From assembly GCF_030129945.1 (NCBI RefSeq), contig NZ_JARRAF010000007.1:1-64000 (forward strand): a DNA stretch of 64,000 nucleotides. The letters are read 5' to 3'. The position numbers and the translations under genes are program-made. This DNA is from Parachitinimonas caeni. GTDB lineage: Bacteria > Pseudomonadota > Gammaproteobacteria > Burkholderiales > Chitinimonadaceae. Under the pieces are notes generated by a model that was not told the DNA's origin, ran no database searches, and saw nothing but the letters and a program-made list of their open reading frames with translations. Below, piece by piece: positions 8,671-18,392 of this stretch. The stretch's first letter is position 1; each line of letters opens with the position of its first letter.

Positions 8671-8921
8671 TACGCTATTGGCTCTTTTGATATATCCACT
8701 TCCATCTTAGGCTTTGCAAACCTTGTTTAACTAGATGGGCGTCAGCGCCGATATGCCAGATTGCTTCCCCCCTACCCTACCTACCGGTTCAGGCCATTCC
8801 CACCTGTTCTGGACGGCAAGCTCTGCTACAACAAAAGAAACGCTTGGGCTCGGCTTGTCGGCTTTGGTGCGGACGGCATGGTGCCGGCAAACAATCAGCG
8901 CTCTGGGCAAAGAAATCTGGC

Positions 8922-9659
8922 ATGGACAAGACCGAACACGTCAAAGACTGGCACTCCGCAGCCGAAGGCACACAGCTACTGGTGCGCTCCGCTGTGGAAA
9001 TTGCCCAGATTCTGGAAACGGTGGTGGCGCAAAAAGCCCCTGTCAGCGCTTACCTTCAAGAGCAGGATTTGCTGTTTGTGTCGCGACTACGCGATGTGAA
9101 TCGCGCCAAGCAGACGCTGGTGCTCGATTACTGCGAAAACCGGGCAGCCAATCTGGCGGTGCTGGAGCAGGACAATCTGAGCTTTCACAGCCACTGCCCT
9201 GGCGGGCAGGTGGAATTCACGGGTGGCAAAGCCAGCGAAATCGTCGTCGGCCGCAAACTCTATCTGCGGCTGAATTTTCCGTCTTTTGTCCTCGTCACCC
9301 AGCGGCGCCTGCACCGCAGGGTACCCACGCCACCCGATATTTCGTTGCGCTGTCTGGCCGATGCCGGGGGCATCCTGTCATTCGAAGCCCGCATCATCGA
9401 CATCAGCCTGTCGGGTTTCAGTGCCTTGCTCTACGACGAGCATATCCAGCTACCCGAGGGAACCTTACTCAGGGGCTGCGAAATCGTTCACCCCCAGGGC
9501 AGCCTGGCCAATATCGATCTGGAAGTGCGTCACTCGATGGCGGTCACCCTGCCCGATGGCAGCACTGCCCGGTGCTCGGGCTGCCGCTTGCTGGGACGCC
9601 CCCTGGCAATCGAAGAGCTGATGCGGCTGTTCATCACACCCGCCAAGCCCGGCAGCTGA
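8922..9659 (+). CDS. PilZ-domain c-di-GMP-binding protein, YcgR-like
   Basis: 245 residues. The N-terminal half (about 15-125) fits a YcgR-type flagellar brake domain. The C-terminal half is PilZ, with the arginine cluster QRRLHRRVPTP (R-x3-R type) at the junction and DISLSGFSAL as the D-x-S-x2-G motif. The intact motifs predict c-di-GMP binding; the family slows flagellar motors or modulates surface behaviour. The ATG at 8922 begins MDKTEHVKDW; an in-frame upstream ATG at 8844 adds unconserved, low-complexity residues. A diguanylate cyclase gene follows 830 bp downstream, so signal and receptor may be functionally linked. Confidence 0.82.
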   Translation: MDKTEHVKDWHSAAEGTQLLVRSAVEIAQILETVVAQKAPVSAYLQEQDLLFVSRLRDVNRAKQTLVLDYCENRAANLAVLEQDNLSFHSHCPGGQVEFTGGKASEIVVGRKLYLRLNFPSFVLVTQRRLHRRVPTPPDISLRCLADAGGILSFEARIIDISLSGFSALLYDEHIQLPEGTLLRGCEIVHPQGSLANIDLEVRHSMAVTLPDGSTARCSGCRLLGRPLAIEELMRLFITPAKPGS

Positions 9660-9755
9660 GCAAGCCGCCCATCCGCCCCCCACATCCGGCAATCAACCAT
9701 AACCAGGCTCCCTGCAGCCCGCAGGGTGCGTTATATCTACGCTGAAGGCATTACC

Positions 9756-10415
9756 ATGAATCCATTTGCCCCTACCGCCAACACCCGAGTCCGGCGCCAC
9801 CCCGAGCGCGCCAGTTACGACCCCGCCACGGTCTACGCCATTATTGATGATGCCTACTGCTGCCAGGTGGCATTCAACCTGGGCGATGACATCCATCAGA
9901 TTCCGACCGCCTGCTGGCGTGAGGGTAACTATTTATATATTCACGGCAGCAATGGCAGCCGCATGGTGCGGGCCCTGGCATCCGGCAGCCGCTGCTGCGT
10001 CGGCATTACGCATGTGGATGGGCTGGTACTGGCACGATCCGCTTTCTCCAGCTCGATGAACTACCGCTCTGTATTGATCTATGGCCAGTTCGAGATTGTG
10101 GAAGACCCCGGTCACAAACTCGAAGCCCTCCACCAGTTCATGGAATTTCTCTGTGCCGGTCGCTGGCAAGAGGCGCGACAACCCAATAGCAAGGAACTGG
10201 CCGCCACGACTGTGCTGCGAATACCCATTGAAGAAGTCGTCGCTAAAACCCGCAGCGGCCCACCCAAAGACGACACCGAAGACTATGCCTTGCCCATCTG
10301 GGCAGGGGTGCTGCCGCTGCAAGCCCAAGCAGCTCCACCCATTGCCGACCCCCAGCTTGCCAGCGACGTACCGCTTCCCGCATACCTGAGAGCGCACTGC
10401 GCCGAGGCCCACTGA
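9756..10415 (+). CDS. Pyridoxamine 5'-phosphate oxidase-family (FMN split-barrel) protein
   Basis: 219 residues of the flavin split-barrel superfamily, resembling the nitroimidazole-resistance-like branch (YAIIDDAYCCQVAFN, YLYIHGSNGSRMVRAL, CVGITHVDGLVLARSAFSSS, then NYRSVLIYGQFEIVED). Members bind FMN or heme and reduce small substrates; the role here is unknown. The start is the ATG at 9756 with GAAGG 8 nt upstream. It lies 96 bp after the PilZ gene and may share its transcript. The nearby MocR-type regulator is a common partner of such genes. Confidence 0.8.
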   Translation: MNPFAPTANTRVRRHPERASYDPATVYAIIDDAYCCQVAFNLGDDIHQIPTACWREGNYLYIHGSNGSRMVRALASGSRCCVGITHVDGLVLARSAFSSSMNYRSVLIYGQFEIVEDPGHKLEALHQFMEFLCAGRWQEARQPNSKELAATTVLRIPIEEVVAKTRSGPPKDDTEDYALPIWAGVLPLQAQAAPPIADPQLASDVPLPAYLRAHCAEAH

Positions 10416-10489
10416 TCATCCCAAGATTGGGCGGAATCCCGTCGAGACTCGCACTATGCTGAAGCATTGGCACTCGACGGGTAAGCTTC

Positions 10490-12100
10490 GTGGGCATTCG
10501 CGGAAAAATTCTGATCTGGTTCGGGCTGTTGTTTGTCTTGCTGGCCAGCGCCAACCTGTACTTCCTGCGTCAAAGCGTGTTGCCCAGCTTTGTCGAACTG
10601 GAACAGAAATCTGCGCTTGATAACGTCAGCCGCGTTGTCCAGAGCCTCGATAACGAACTGGATCATCTGGACAACCTGCTCAATGAATGGGCAGCCTGGG
10701 ATGACGTCTACAACTATGTCGTGACCCACGACGTCAATTTCGCCCGAGGCAATCTGAACGATGACACGCTGGTCACCGCCAGAGTGTCGTTGATGGGCTT
10801 ATACGACGGTCAAGGCAACACCTTATTTGAGCGTGCTCTTCAGCTCGAAACGCGAGAACCCCAAAACATCTCGTCGCTGTTTGCTCGTAGCAGTCCCTAC
10901 TTCAAACCTCTGATCACCGATAACCCCATGGCCAACGGCTGTGGGGTACTCAAAGCAGCCCCTGGCATCTTCCTGGCCTGCTGGCGTCCCGTCCTCCGCT
11001 CTGACCGTACCGGCCCCCCACACGGCAAGGTTCTGATGGGGCGTTTAATTGATGCGCAGCTGGTACGCCGCCTCGAATCCCAAACCCAGATCAAATTCAA
11101 CTTGCAGTTCGAACACCCGGCCAGCATGCAGCATGGCAAAAAGCCGGACCAGTGGCATGGCGTTGCCACCAGCAACCGACTCGGCAACGCGATTGTTGAT
11201 GTTCAAGACCGGAAAAGAGAATTCGTGCTCGATTGGCATATGTACGATGCCCTGCGCCAACCCACCGGCCATCTGGTTCTGATTGTGCCGCGCCGCATCA
11301 CCCTGCAAGGTGAAGAAGCCCTGCATCTGGCGTTGGGGCAGATCACCGCATCGGCCGCCATAGCGGTATTGATCCTGCTGGTCCTGATCCACTTCACCTT
11401 GATCCGGCGCCTGAGTTCATTGGCCCGCACAGTCGCCACCATCAGCCGCAATCATCATTGGGAGCGCCGCACCGGGGTACACGGCCGTGACGAAATCGGC
11501 CACCTCGCCGATAGCGTTAACGGACTGCTCGCTGTCATCGAGAAACATGTTGCCGAATTACGTGATCTCTCACTGGTCGATTCTCTTACCGGCATTCCCA
11601 ACCGACGCAGTTTCGACCTGCGTCTGGATCTCGAAATCCAGCACCACCACCGAGCATCGACTACCATGGCCCTGATCCTGATCGACATCGATCATTTCAA
11701 GCCATACAACGATCACTATGGCCACGCATTGGGCGATACCACACTGAGACAAGTTGCTCAGGCGCTTGCCCGATCAATACGACGTTCAACAGATTTGATT
11801 GCAAGATATGGCGGCGAGGAATTTGTAGCGATCCTCCCGCACACAGACTTTGCCGGAACTCAGCTAGTAATTGATAAAATGCGTCATGCTGTAGCGAGTC
11901 TGTCGATTCCTCATGCCTGGTCAGACACCAGCGCGCAGGTAACTATCAGTATTGGCGCAGTTGTGGGCGTGCCGGAAGACCATACAACCTCAACTGAAAT
12001 GATCGAAGCGGCAGACAATCAACTCTATTGCGCCAAGCATGGAGGACGGAACAAAGGTGCTATTGGCACTTTTCCAACAGTTCAAACAGCAAGACAATAG
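10490..12100 (+). CDS. Membrane diguanylate cyclase: CHASE4-HAMP-GGDEF
   Basis: 536 residues: TM helix at about 6-26, a periplasmic CHASE4 domain (28-285, with the NEWAAWDDVYNYV signature near 65-77), a second TM (about 285-306), HAMP (about 305-357) and a GGDEF domain (360-525). The active loop is GGEEF (441-445), and the inhibitory site R432-x2-D435 precedes it by five residues, so the enzyme should make c-di-GMP and be product-inhibited. DIDHFK (399-404) is the metal/substrate motif. The start is GTG at 10490. The last third has more AT-rich codon use than the first. Confidence 0.9.
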   Translation: MGIRGKILIWFGLLFVLLASANLYFLRQSVLPSFVELEQKSALDNVSRVVQSLDNELDHLDNLLNEWAAWDDVYNYVVTHDVNFARGNLNDDTLVTARVSLMGLYDGQGNTLFERALQLETREPQNISSLFARSSPYFKPLITDNPMANGCGVLKAAPGIFLACWRPVLRSDRTGPPHGKVLMGRLIDAQLVRRLESQTQIKFNLQFEHPASMQHGKKPDQWHGVATSNRLGNAIVDVQDRKREFVLDWHMYDALRQPTGHLVLIVPRRITLQGEEALHLALGQITASAAIAVLILLVLIHFTLIRRLSSLARTVATISRNHHWERRTGVHGRDEIGHLADSVNGLLAVIEKHVAELRDLSLVDSLTGIPNRRSFDLRLDLEIQHHHRASTTMALILIDIDHFKPYNDHYGHALGDTTLRQVAQALARSIRRSTDLIARYGGEEFVAILPHTDFAGTQLVIDKMRHAVASLSIPHAWSDTSAQVTISIGAVVGVPEDHTTSTEMIEAADNQLYCAKHGGRNKGAIGTFPTVQTARQ

Positions 12101-12293
12101 AATTGAAGCTATATATGGTTATATCGAATGGTCATTATTTGAATCAGAATCAACTCGCTTATTCAAATAATTGCGGCTATTAATCAGTAAAAAAGGGTTT
12201 CTACTAATCGCATATGACAATAGCTTTAGTTACCATAGCCGGCTCGCCGAAGGCTTCAATCGGCACGGTTGATTACAGAGCAAGGAACGAGTC

Positions 12294-13190
12294 ATGAGAA
12301 TTTCGCTGGACGCCTTGATGGTATTGGATGCCATCGACAGGCGCGGTAGTTTTGCCGCTGCCGCCAACGAGTTGCACCGCGTTCCGTCCGCGATCACCTA
12401 CACGATACAAAAACTCGAACAAGACCTGGACGTGCAGTTATTTGACCGCGGCGGACATCGCGCCAAACTTACCCAAGCCGGTATCGAGCTGCTGACCGAA
12501 GGTCGCACGCTGCTCGAAGCGGCTACCGCGCTCGAAGCGCGAGTAAAGAGAGTTGCCACCGGCTGGGAGGCCGAGCTGAAAATTGCCATCGGCGATCTCA
12601 TCCCGATCGACTACGTACTCGACCTTATTGGCGAGTTCGATACCATGGGCAGCGATACCCGTATCCGCCTGGTTCACGAATCCTATGGCGGGGTTTGGGA
12701 TGCACTGGTCAGTGGCCGTGCCGATCTGGCCATCGGCGCACCCGATTTCGGCCCATCCAATGGCTTCCGCTGGCGCAAGCTGGCCGAAGTGGAGTTCGTG
12801 TTTGTGGCAGCGCCCTGGCATCCATTGGTCTCAGAAACCCAGCCGATTCCCACGACCGTCGTGCGTAAGCACCGTTCGATTTCGGTAAGCGATAGCTCAC
12901 GTAATCTGCCACCGCGCACCTCGGGAGTAGCCTCGGGCCAGATCACCCTGTCTGTGCCAACGCACGAGGCTAAGCTGGCCGCTCAGCTGGCTGGATTGGG
13001 GGTAGGTTTCCTGCCTCGACGCATGGCAGCACCGTTTATTGCCAGTGGAGAGCTGGTTCAGCTTGAGGTCGAAGAACCCAAGAGCACCGCCTTGCTGAAT
13101 ACCGCATGGCCTACCAAGCAACGCGGCAACGGTCTGAAGTGGTTTGTTGACCGTTTGTCCGATCCTGAAGTGCAGGCACGTTTTGCCTGA
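12294..13190 (+). CDS. LysR-family transcriptional regulator
   Basis: 298 residues. The N-terminal winged helix (LDALMVLDAIDRRGSFAAAA, then VPSAITYTIQKLEQDL) is followed by a periplasmic-binding-like effector domain (about 90-295). The ligand is unknown. AAGGA lies 8 nt before the ATG. The next gene overlaps its end by 8 bases and is probably cotranslated, so the regulator may act on, or together with, the dehydrogenase-like product. Confidence 0.9.
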   Translation: MRISLDALMVLDAIDRRGSFAAAANELHRVPSAITYTIQKLEQDLDVQLFDRGGHRAKLTQAGIELLTEGRTLLEAATALEARVKRVATGWEAELKIAIGDLIPIDYVLDLIGEFDTMGSDTRIRLVHESYGGVWDALVSGRADLAIGAPDFGPSNGFRWRKLAEVEFVFVAAPWHPLVSETQPIPTTVVRKHRSISVSDSSRNLPPRTSGVASGQITLSVPTHEAKLAAQLAGLGVGFLPRRMAAPFIASGELVQLEVEEPKSTALLNTAWPTKQRGNGLKWFVDRLSDPEVQARFA

Positions 13191-13977
13191 GTCTTTCAAT
13201 GAGTCCGGGCCCGGCCCGGATTCGCAACCGCCCTGCCTGCTGATCCCGGCTGCTGGCGGTAATCTGGCCGGCCAGCTCATCGGTCGGTTGCAACGAGGCG
13301 GCTTCCCAGTCTCCTCGGATCAGGCGGAGTGGTTACAAGCACCCCGTCGTGCGGTCTGGCTTCTACCCAACCTGCCAGACCAACTCCCGCCCTTACCCGG
13401 TTGCGAGTTGATCATCGACTCGCGTCCCCTCCCCCCTGCACTGGCCATTGCGCTCGCTAGCGATGCCGCCAAGCTGGGCATGCGTTATCTTGATCTCGCC
13501 GTACAGGATTCCCCCTTTGCCGCACTGCATGGTTATGCCATGGCGGTCGGAGGCTCCCATGCGGTGGCAAGCTTTGCTCGCCCCTGGCTGGATTGCCTGG
13601 CCCCCATCCGTGGAGGCTGGTGGCACTGTGGCGAGGCCGGAGCGGCCTCGTTTGTAACCAGCCTGCTCGGCCAATGGCAAGGCAGCCTGGCGCAGGCACT
13701 ACAAATCAGCTCCGCCTGGCTTTCCAATCCAGCCAGCGTGATGGCGGGGATCACCGCCTTGCATGGCCGGCACCAGGTTTTGCTGAATACGCTGGCAACC
13801 ATGGCGGCCCAATATCTGGCCAGCACCGAGGGCGAAGTCTTCAGCGGCGAGGTATACCCTAGCCAGCTGCTTGCCGGACTCCCCAGCTTCGACGCCCCAG
13901 CCACAGATTCCCCCGCACGCCGTCTGGCCCGATTTCTGGTCTGGTTAGGCAACCAGGGCATGACGCGCCCAGCCTGA
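13183..13977 (+). CDS. Degenerate 6-phosphogluconate/hydroxyisobutyrate dehydrogenase-like protein
   Basis: 264 residues if started at TTG 13183, which overlaps the LysR stop (another TTG at 13144 is possible; no ATG is available near the N-terminus). The N-terminus LLIPAAGGNLAGQLIGRL looks like an altered Rossmann nucleotide loop. GMRYLDLAVQDSPFAALHGY followed by AMAVGG mirrors the R-Y-L-D-x-G-TSGG-GYCLMIGG region of 6PGDH. WWHCGEAGAASFVTSLLGQW mirrors the H-C-G-x-x-G-A-G-H-F-x-K-x-x-x-N region, but the catalytic lysine and asparagine equivalents are missing. It is likely a non-catalytic or repurposed member. Assignment rests on these motif parallels only. Confidence 0.55.
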   Translation: MPESFNESGPGPDSQPPCLLIPAAGGNLAGQLIGRLQRGGFPVSSDQAEWLQAPRRAVWLLPNLPDQLPPLPGCELIIDSRPLPPALAIALASDAAKLGMRYLDLAVQDSPFAALHGYAMAVGGSHAVASFARPWLDCLAPIRGGWWHCGEAGAASFVTSLLGQWQGSLAQALQISSAWLSNPASVMAGITALHGRHQVLLNTLATMAAQYLASTEGEVFSGEVYPSQLLAGLPSFDAPATDSPARRLARFLVWLGNQGMTRPA

Positions 13978-13997
13978 CACCCCTGGCGCTGTTGACC

Positions 13998-14025
13998 AAA
14001 AAAATGGGCCGGTTGGTGCCGGCCC
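13998..14025 (-). terminator. Terminator downstream of glgP
   Basis: GGGCCGG (14006-14012) pairs with CCGGCCC (14019-14025) around a 6-nt loop. On the minus strand the stem is followed by a seven-T run (A-tract 13998-14004). It ends the long minus-strand carbohydrate array. Confidence 0.85.
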
Positions 14026-14141
14026 GATAACGCTTCACTGATACGACGGATGAAAATCCTGTACAGCCTGTTCAAGGCCAGTTGCAGGGGTCGTCAGAGG
14101 AATGGCGCCTCCTGACCCCTGCCGACCGTCCAGGCTGGCTT

Positions 14142-16667
14142 TCAATCGTTGGCAAGCACCTCCCTCAATGGCTGTACCTGCCAGATGTCTCGCGCGTATT
14201 CACGGATCGTCCGGTCTGACGAGAAGAAGCCCATGCTCGCCACGTTGAGGATTGCCTTACGGGTCCATTCCGCCTGATCACGGTATTGCGTGTCCACCTT
14301 GTCCTGGCAGGCCACATAGTCGGCATAGTCGGCCAGCAGGAAGTAGCGATCGCCTTGATCCAGCAAGGAATACACAATTGGATGGAAACGGTTGGGTTCT
14401 TCTGGCGAGAAGAAGCCCGAACCAATCTGGGTCAGCACCTGCCGCAGCTCGGCGTTCTCGTCATAGAAGGCACGCGGCTGGTAGCCATTGCGTTCCAGCT
14501 CCTGCACCTGGGGCGTGGTTTTGCCAAAGATGAAGATGTTGTCCCAACCGGCATGGGCACCGATCTCGATATTGGCACCATCGAGCGTGCCAATGGTCAG
14601 GGCGCCGTTCAGCGCCAGCTTCATATTGCCGGTGCCCGATGCCTCGGTACCAGCGGTGGAGATCTGCTCGGAGAGGTCTGCTGCCGGCATCAAGGTCTCG
14701 GCGACCGAGACGCTGTAATTGGGCACGAACACCACTTTCAGCTTGCCACCGATGCGCGGGTCGTTGTTGACCTTGTTGGCGACATCATGGATCAGCTTGA
14801 TGATCAGCTTGGCCTGGAAGTAAGCCGACGCCGCCTTGCCCGCAAAGATCACCGTGCGCGGCACCCAGTCGGCATCGGGGTTGGCGAGGATGCGGTTGTA
14901 GCGGGTGATCACATGCAGCACATTCAGCAGCTGCCGCTTGTATTCGTGGATGCGCTTGACCTGTACATCAAACAACGAGGCCGGGTTCACCGCCACGCCC
15001 GTGGTATCGGCAATCAACTTGGCCAGCTTCTGCTTGTTGGCCAGTTTGATGGCGCGGAACTGTTCGGCAAACGCGGCCTCGTCAGCCAGCGGCTTGAGCT
15101 TGGCCAGCTGGTCCAGATCCGTCCGCCAGCCACGACCGATCTTGGCGTCGATCAGTGCCGACAAGCCTGGGTTGCATTGGGCCAGCCAGCGGCGCGGGGT
15201 CACGCCGTTGGTCATATTGGTGAAGCGGCCGGGGAAGATACGGGCGAAATCGGCAAAGATGGTTTCCACCATCAGATCCGAATGCAGCTTGGAGACGCCA
15301 TTCACCTTGTGGCTGGCAACGATGCTCAGATAACCCATGCGCACCCGCTTGCCGTGCTCTTCGTCGATCAGCGACACCCGGCGCAACAAGTCGTTGTCGT
15401 CACCAAAACGGCGACGGACATCCTGCAGGAATTCGTGGTTGATGCAGTAGATGATTTCCAGATGACGTGGCAGCAGAGCGCCCATCATCTCCACCGGCCA
15501 GGTTTCCAGTGCCTCGGGCATCAAGGTGTGGTTGGTATACGAGAAGATACGGCTGCACAGCGCCCAGGCGCGGTTCCATTCCACGCCATAGATATCCACC
15601 AGAATCCGCATCAGCTCAGGGACCGCGATGGCCGGATGGGTGTCATTCAGGTGGACGGCTACCTTGTCGGCCAGACCATCCAGACTGACGCGACTGGCTT
15701 CCGCACCGGTATGGTCCATATCTGCATGGCTTTGCAGATGACGGCGAACGATGTCCTGCAACGAGGCCGAGCAGAAGAAATACTGCTGCAGCAGCCGCAA
15801 TTCACGGCCCTGCTGGGTGCTGTCATCCGGGTAGAGCACCCGTGACACGTTCTCGGCGCGGTTCTTGTCTTCGGTGGCGGCCAGATACTCACCACGGCTG
15901 AACAGCTTGAGGTCGATTTCATCCGCTGCACGGGCCGACCACAGACGCAGGGTGATCACGCTATCGGTTTCATGGCCGGGGATGATCGTGTCGTAGGCCA
16001 TCGCTTGCAGCGTCTTGGCACCCACCCAGCTGGCACGGCCCTGCGCATCGTGTTCCACCCGACCGCCGTACTGCACCTTGTACTGCACCTCGGGACGGGG
16101 GAATTCCCACGGGTTGCCGGCAGCCAGCCAGTGGTCCGGTGTTTCAACCTGACGGCCATCCTGAATCTTCTGGGCAAACATGCCGTAATCGTAACGGATG
16201 CCATAGCCAAAGCCGGGCAAACCCACGGTTGCCATCGAATCCAGAAAGCAGGCGGCCAACCGACCGAGGCCACCATTCCCGAGGGCCGCATCCGGCTCTT
16301 CGGCTTTCAGCTCTTCCAGATCGAGCCCCATTTGCTGCAGCGAATCACGGCACTGGTCGTACAAGCCCACCGCCATCAGGCCATTCGACAGCGCCCGGCC
16401 AATCAGGAACTCGGCCGACAGGTAGTACACCCGCTTCACATCATGCTGGTATTGCAGGCGCGTGGTGTTCATCCAGCGCTCGACCAGACGGTCGCGCACG
16501 GTATGCGCCAGGGCGTTTTCCCAATCACCGGGCTTGGCGGCAATCGGGTCTTTGCCCACGGTGTACAGCAGATGGTTGGCCAATGAATGCTGGATCGAAA
16601 CAGTGTCACGGCCAGGAGGATCGTAATCGAACGCAACCGGACGTGCAGAGGGCTTGGCTTGGGTCAT
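14142..16667 (-). CDS. glgP: Glycogen/maltodextrin phosphorylase
   Basis: 841 residues, the usual length of the family. It releases glucose-1-phosphate from the non-reducing ends of alpha-1,4-glucans using [22 protein letters not shown] carries the PLP lysine, and [14 protein letters not shown] and RIHEYKRQ are the classical substrate and phosphate-loop segments. As the last gene of the maltodextrin array, after malQ, it may serve as the maltodextrin phosphorylase (MalP role) rather than in glycogen turnover; sequence alone does not separate the two. There is no glgA/glgB/glgC and no phosphoglucomutase gene in the window. The ribosome-binding site is weak (GAGAAA). Confidence 0.93.
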   Translation of the reverse strand: MTQAKPSARPVAFDYDPPGRDTVSIQHSLANHLLYTVGKDPIAAKPGDWENALAHTVRDRLVERWMNTTRLQYQHDVKRVYYLSAEFLIGRALSNGLMAVGLYDQCRDSLQQMGLDLEELKAEEPDAALGNGGLGRLAACFLDSMATVGLPGFGYGIRYDYGMFAQKIQDGRQVETPDHWLAAGNPWEFPRPEVQYKVQYGGRVEHDAQGRASWVGAKTLQAMAYDTIIPGHETDSVITLRLWSARAADEIDLKLFSRGEYLAATEDKNRAENVSRVLYPDDSTQQGRELRLLQQYFFCSASLQDIVRRHLQSHADMDHTGAEASRVSLDGLADKVAVHLNDTHPAIAVPELMRILVDIYGVEWNRAWALCSRIFSYTNHTLMPEALETWPVEMMGALLPRHLEIIYCINHEFLQDVRRRFGDDNDLLRRVSLIDEEHGKRVRMGYLSIVASHKVNGVSKLHSDLMVETIFADFARIFPGRFTNMTNGVTPRRWLAQCNPGLSALIDAKIGRGWRTDLDQLAKLKPLADEAAFAEQFRAIKLANKQKLAKLIADTTGVAVNPASLFDVQVKRIHEYKRQLLNVLHVITRYNRILANPDADWVPRTVIFAGKAASAYFQAKLIIKLIHDVANKVNNDPRIGGKLKVVFVPNYSVSVAETLMPAADLSEQISTAGTEASGTGNMKLALNGALTIGTLDGANIEIGAHAGWDNIFIFGKTTPQVQELERNGYQPRAFYDENAELRQVLTQIGSGFFSPEEPNRFHPIVYSLLDQGDRYFLLADYADYVACQDKVDTQYRDQAEWTRKAILNVASMGFFSSDRTIREYARDIWQVQPLREVLAND

Positions 16668-16767
16668 GGCTAGAGTTTCTCGCGGGGAATTTTTTATAGT
16701 CGGATAGGTAAATCAGGCGCAGTGTCAGTCAGCCTTGCGCGGCAGTTACCAGACGCTGCGCCCGGCA

Positions 16768-18276
16768 TCAACCGAGGCGCTGGCATTCTGCCGTCATCTG
16801 CGCCAACCAGTCGGCATGCCAGTCCACCAGATGGCTGGCGTCGTAGCGGTACTGCCACTGGTGTTCGGCACGGCCGGGGAAGTTCATGCGGCAGTCGCTG
16901 GCCTGTGCCAGAACATCCTGCATCGGCACAATGGCGATAACGGAGCGCGACGCCCAGATGCGGCGAACCAGATCCCGCACGATCGACACTTCGTCTGTGG
17001 CCTGGCTATAGCGGCAGACAAATTCGCGCACCGACTGCGCCGAAGCGCGATACCAGCCCAGCGTCGTGTCGTTGTCGTGGGTGCCGGTGTAAGCCACGCT
17101 GTCTTCCTCGTAGTTCTCGGGCAGGAAGGCATCTGCCGGATTACAGCTCTCGATGCCGAACTGGAAGATCTTCATGCCGGGGAAGCCGAAAGCACGACGC
17201 AAGGCCGTGACTTCTTCGGTAATCGTGCCCAAGTCTTCGGCAATGATCGGCTGAGGACCAAAGCGCGCCTGCAGGCGCTCGAACAGCTCGTGGCCATTCG
17301 GTTGCACCCAGCGGCCATGTTCGGCGGTCGGGTCACCACCGGGGATCTCCCAATACGCCTCGAAACCCCGGAAGTGGTCGATGCGAACGATGTCGTATAA
17401 CTCGAACTGCTTGGCAAAGCGGTCGAGCCACCAGCCCAGCACCGCCTCGCGGTTATCAAACCAGCGGTAATGCGGATTGCCCCACAGCTGCCCTGTCGGC
17501 GCAAAGCCATCGGGCGGACAACCCGCCACAAACAGCGGCCGCGATTCGGCATCAAACTGGAACAGCTGCTTGTTGGCCCAGACGTCAGCTGAGTCATCAC
17601 CGACGAAGATCGGAATATCGCCTACGATGCTGATCTGCTTTGAATTGGCGTAGGCACGCAACGCGGCCCATTGTCTTTGGAATTCAAACTGGATGAAACG
17701 GTGGTAATCCAGCTCGGCCCGGCACTCGGCCAACAGCACATCGCGGCGGGCTGGCGAGCAGAACTTGTCTTCGTCCGGCCAGTCGCGCCAGCAACGTTGG
17801 TCATGCCGCTGTTTAAGTGCCATGAACAGCGCAAAGTCATCGAGCCAATGGCGGTTCTCGGCCAGAAACTTGTGGTAGTCCTCGGCCAAGGCCCCCTCGC
17901 GCCGTGCCGGAAAACGCTCGTAGGCTTTGCGCAGCAGACGATTGCGATAATCCATCATCCAGCCGAAATCGACAGTCTGTACCGGGAAAGCCGGTGGATT
18001 CGCCACATCGGCGGCATCCAGCAGTCCATCCGCCACCAGCCGGTCGAGGCTGAGCAGCCAAGGATTGCCGGCAAACGCTGACGCTGCTGAGTAGGGTGCA
18101 TTGCCATAGCCTGTCGGCCCCAAGGGTAATACCTGCCACAGCCGCTGGCGGGCCTTCGCCAGAAAATCAACAAAGCGATAAGCCTCCTCCCCCATATCGC
18201 CGCTGCCATAGCGGCCAGGGAGTGAAGTCAGATGCAACAGCACACCTGAGCTGCGGCGAAACGGGGTGGTGGTCAT
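16768..18276 (-). CDS. malQ: 4-alpha-glucanotransferase (amylomaltase)
   Basis: 502 residues, the short MalQ/DPE1 form without the N-terminal extension of E. coli MalQ (about 694). It transfers maltodextrinyl units between chains and releases glucose. Recognisable segments are SGVLLHLTSLPGRYGSGDMG, WQVLPLGPTGYGNAPYS, VRIDHFRGFEAYWEIP (catalytic Asp), IIAEDLGTI (catalytic Glu) and TGTHDNDTTLGWY (third acidic residue). The ATG at 18276 has GGAGAG 5-6 nt upstream; upstream in-frame sequence is unrelated. It lies 116 bp after gap and 100 bp before the phosphorylase gene, consistent with one transcription unit. Confidence 0.93.
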   Translation of the reverse strand: MTTTPFRRSSGVLLHLTSLPGRYGSGDMGEEAYRFVDFLAKARQRLWQVLPLGPTGYGNAPYSAASAFAGNPWLLSLDRLVADGLLDAADVANPPAFPVQTVDFGWMMDYRNRLLRKAYERFPARREGALAEDYHKFLAENRHWLDDFALFMALKQRHDQRCWRDWPDEDKFCSPARRDVLLAECRAELDYHRFIQFEFQRQWAALRAYANSKQISIVGDIPIFVGDDSADVWANKQLFQFDAESRPLFVAGCPPDGFAPTGQLWGNPHYRWFDNREAVLGWWLDRFAKQFELYDIVRIDHFRGFEAYWEIPGGDPTAEHGRWVQPNGHELFERLQARFGPQPIIAEDLGTITEEVTALRRAFGFPGMKIFQFGIESCNPADAFLPENYEEDSVAYTGTHDNDTTLGWYRASAQSVREFVCRYSQATDEVSIVRDLVRRIWASRSVIAIVPMQDVLAQASDCRMNFPGRAEHQWQYRYDASHLVDWHADWLAQMTAECQRLG

Positions 18277-18392
18277 TGCCTGCTCTCCAATACATAAACG
18301 GCGGGTCCGGCTGGCCGTTTCAGCCGTGACATCAAAATCTTGCCACCCCGTCCTGCGAGAGAAAGGGCTAGCGGTTGGTCTGGCACTTCGGC

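Noticed and set aside
14286..15845. 519-codon open frame on the plus strand inside the phosphorylase gene
   Set aside because: It is fully antisense to a gene with all family motifs; composition and motif absence mark it as a shadow.
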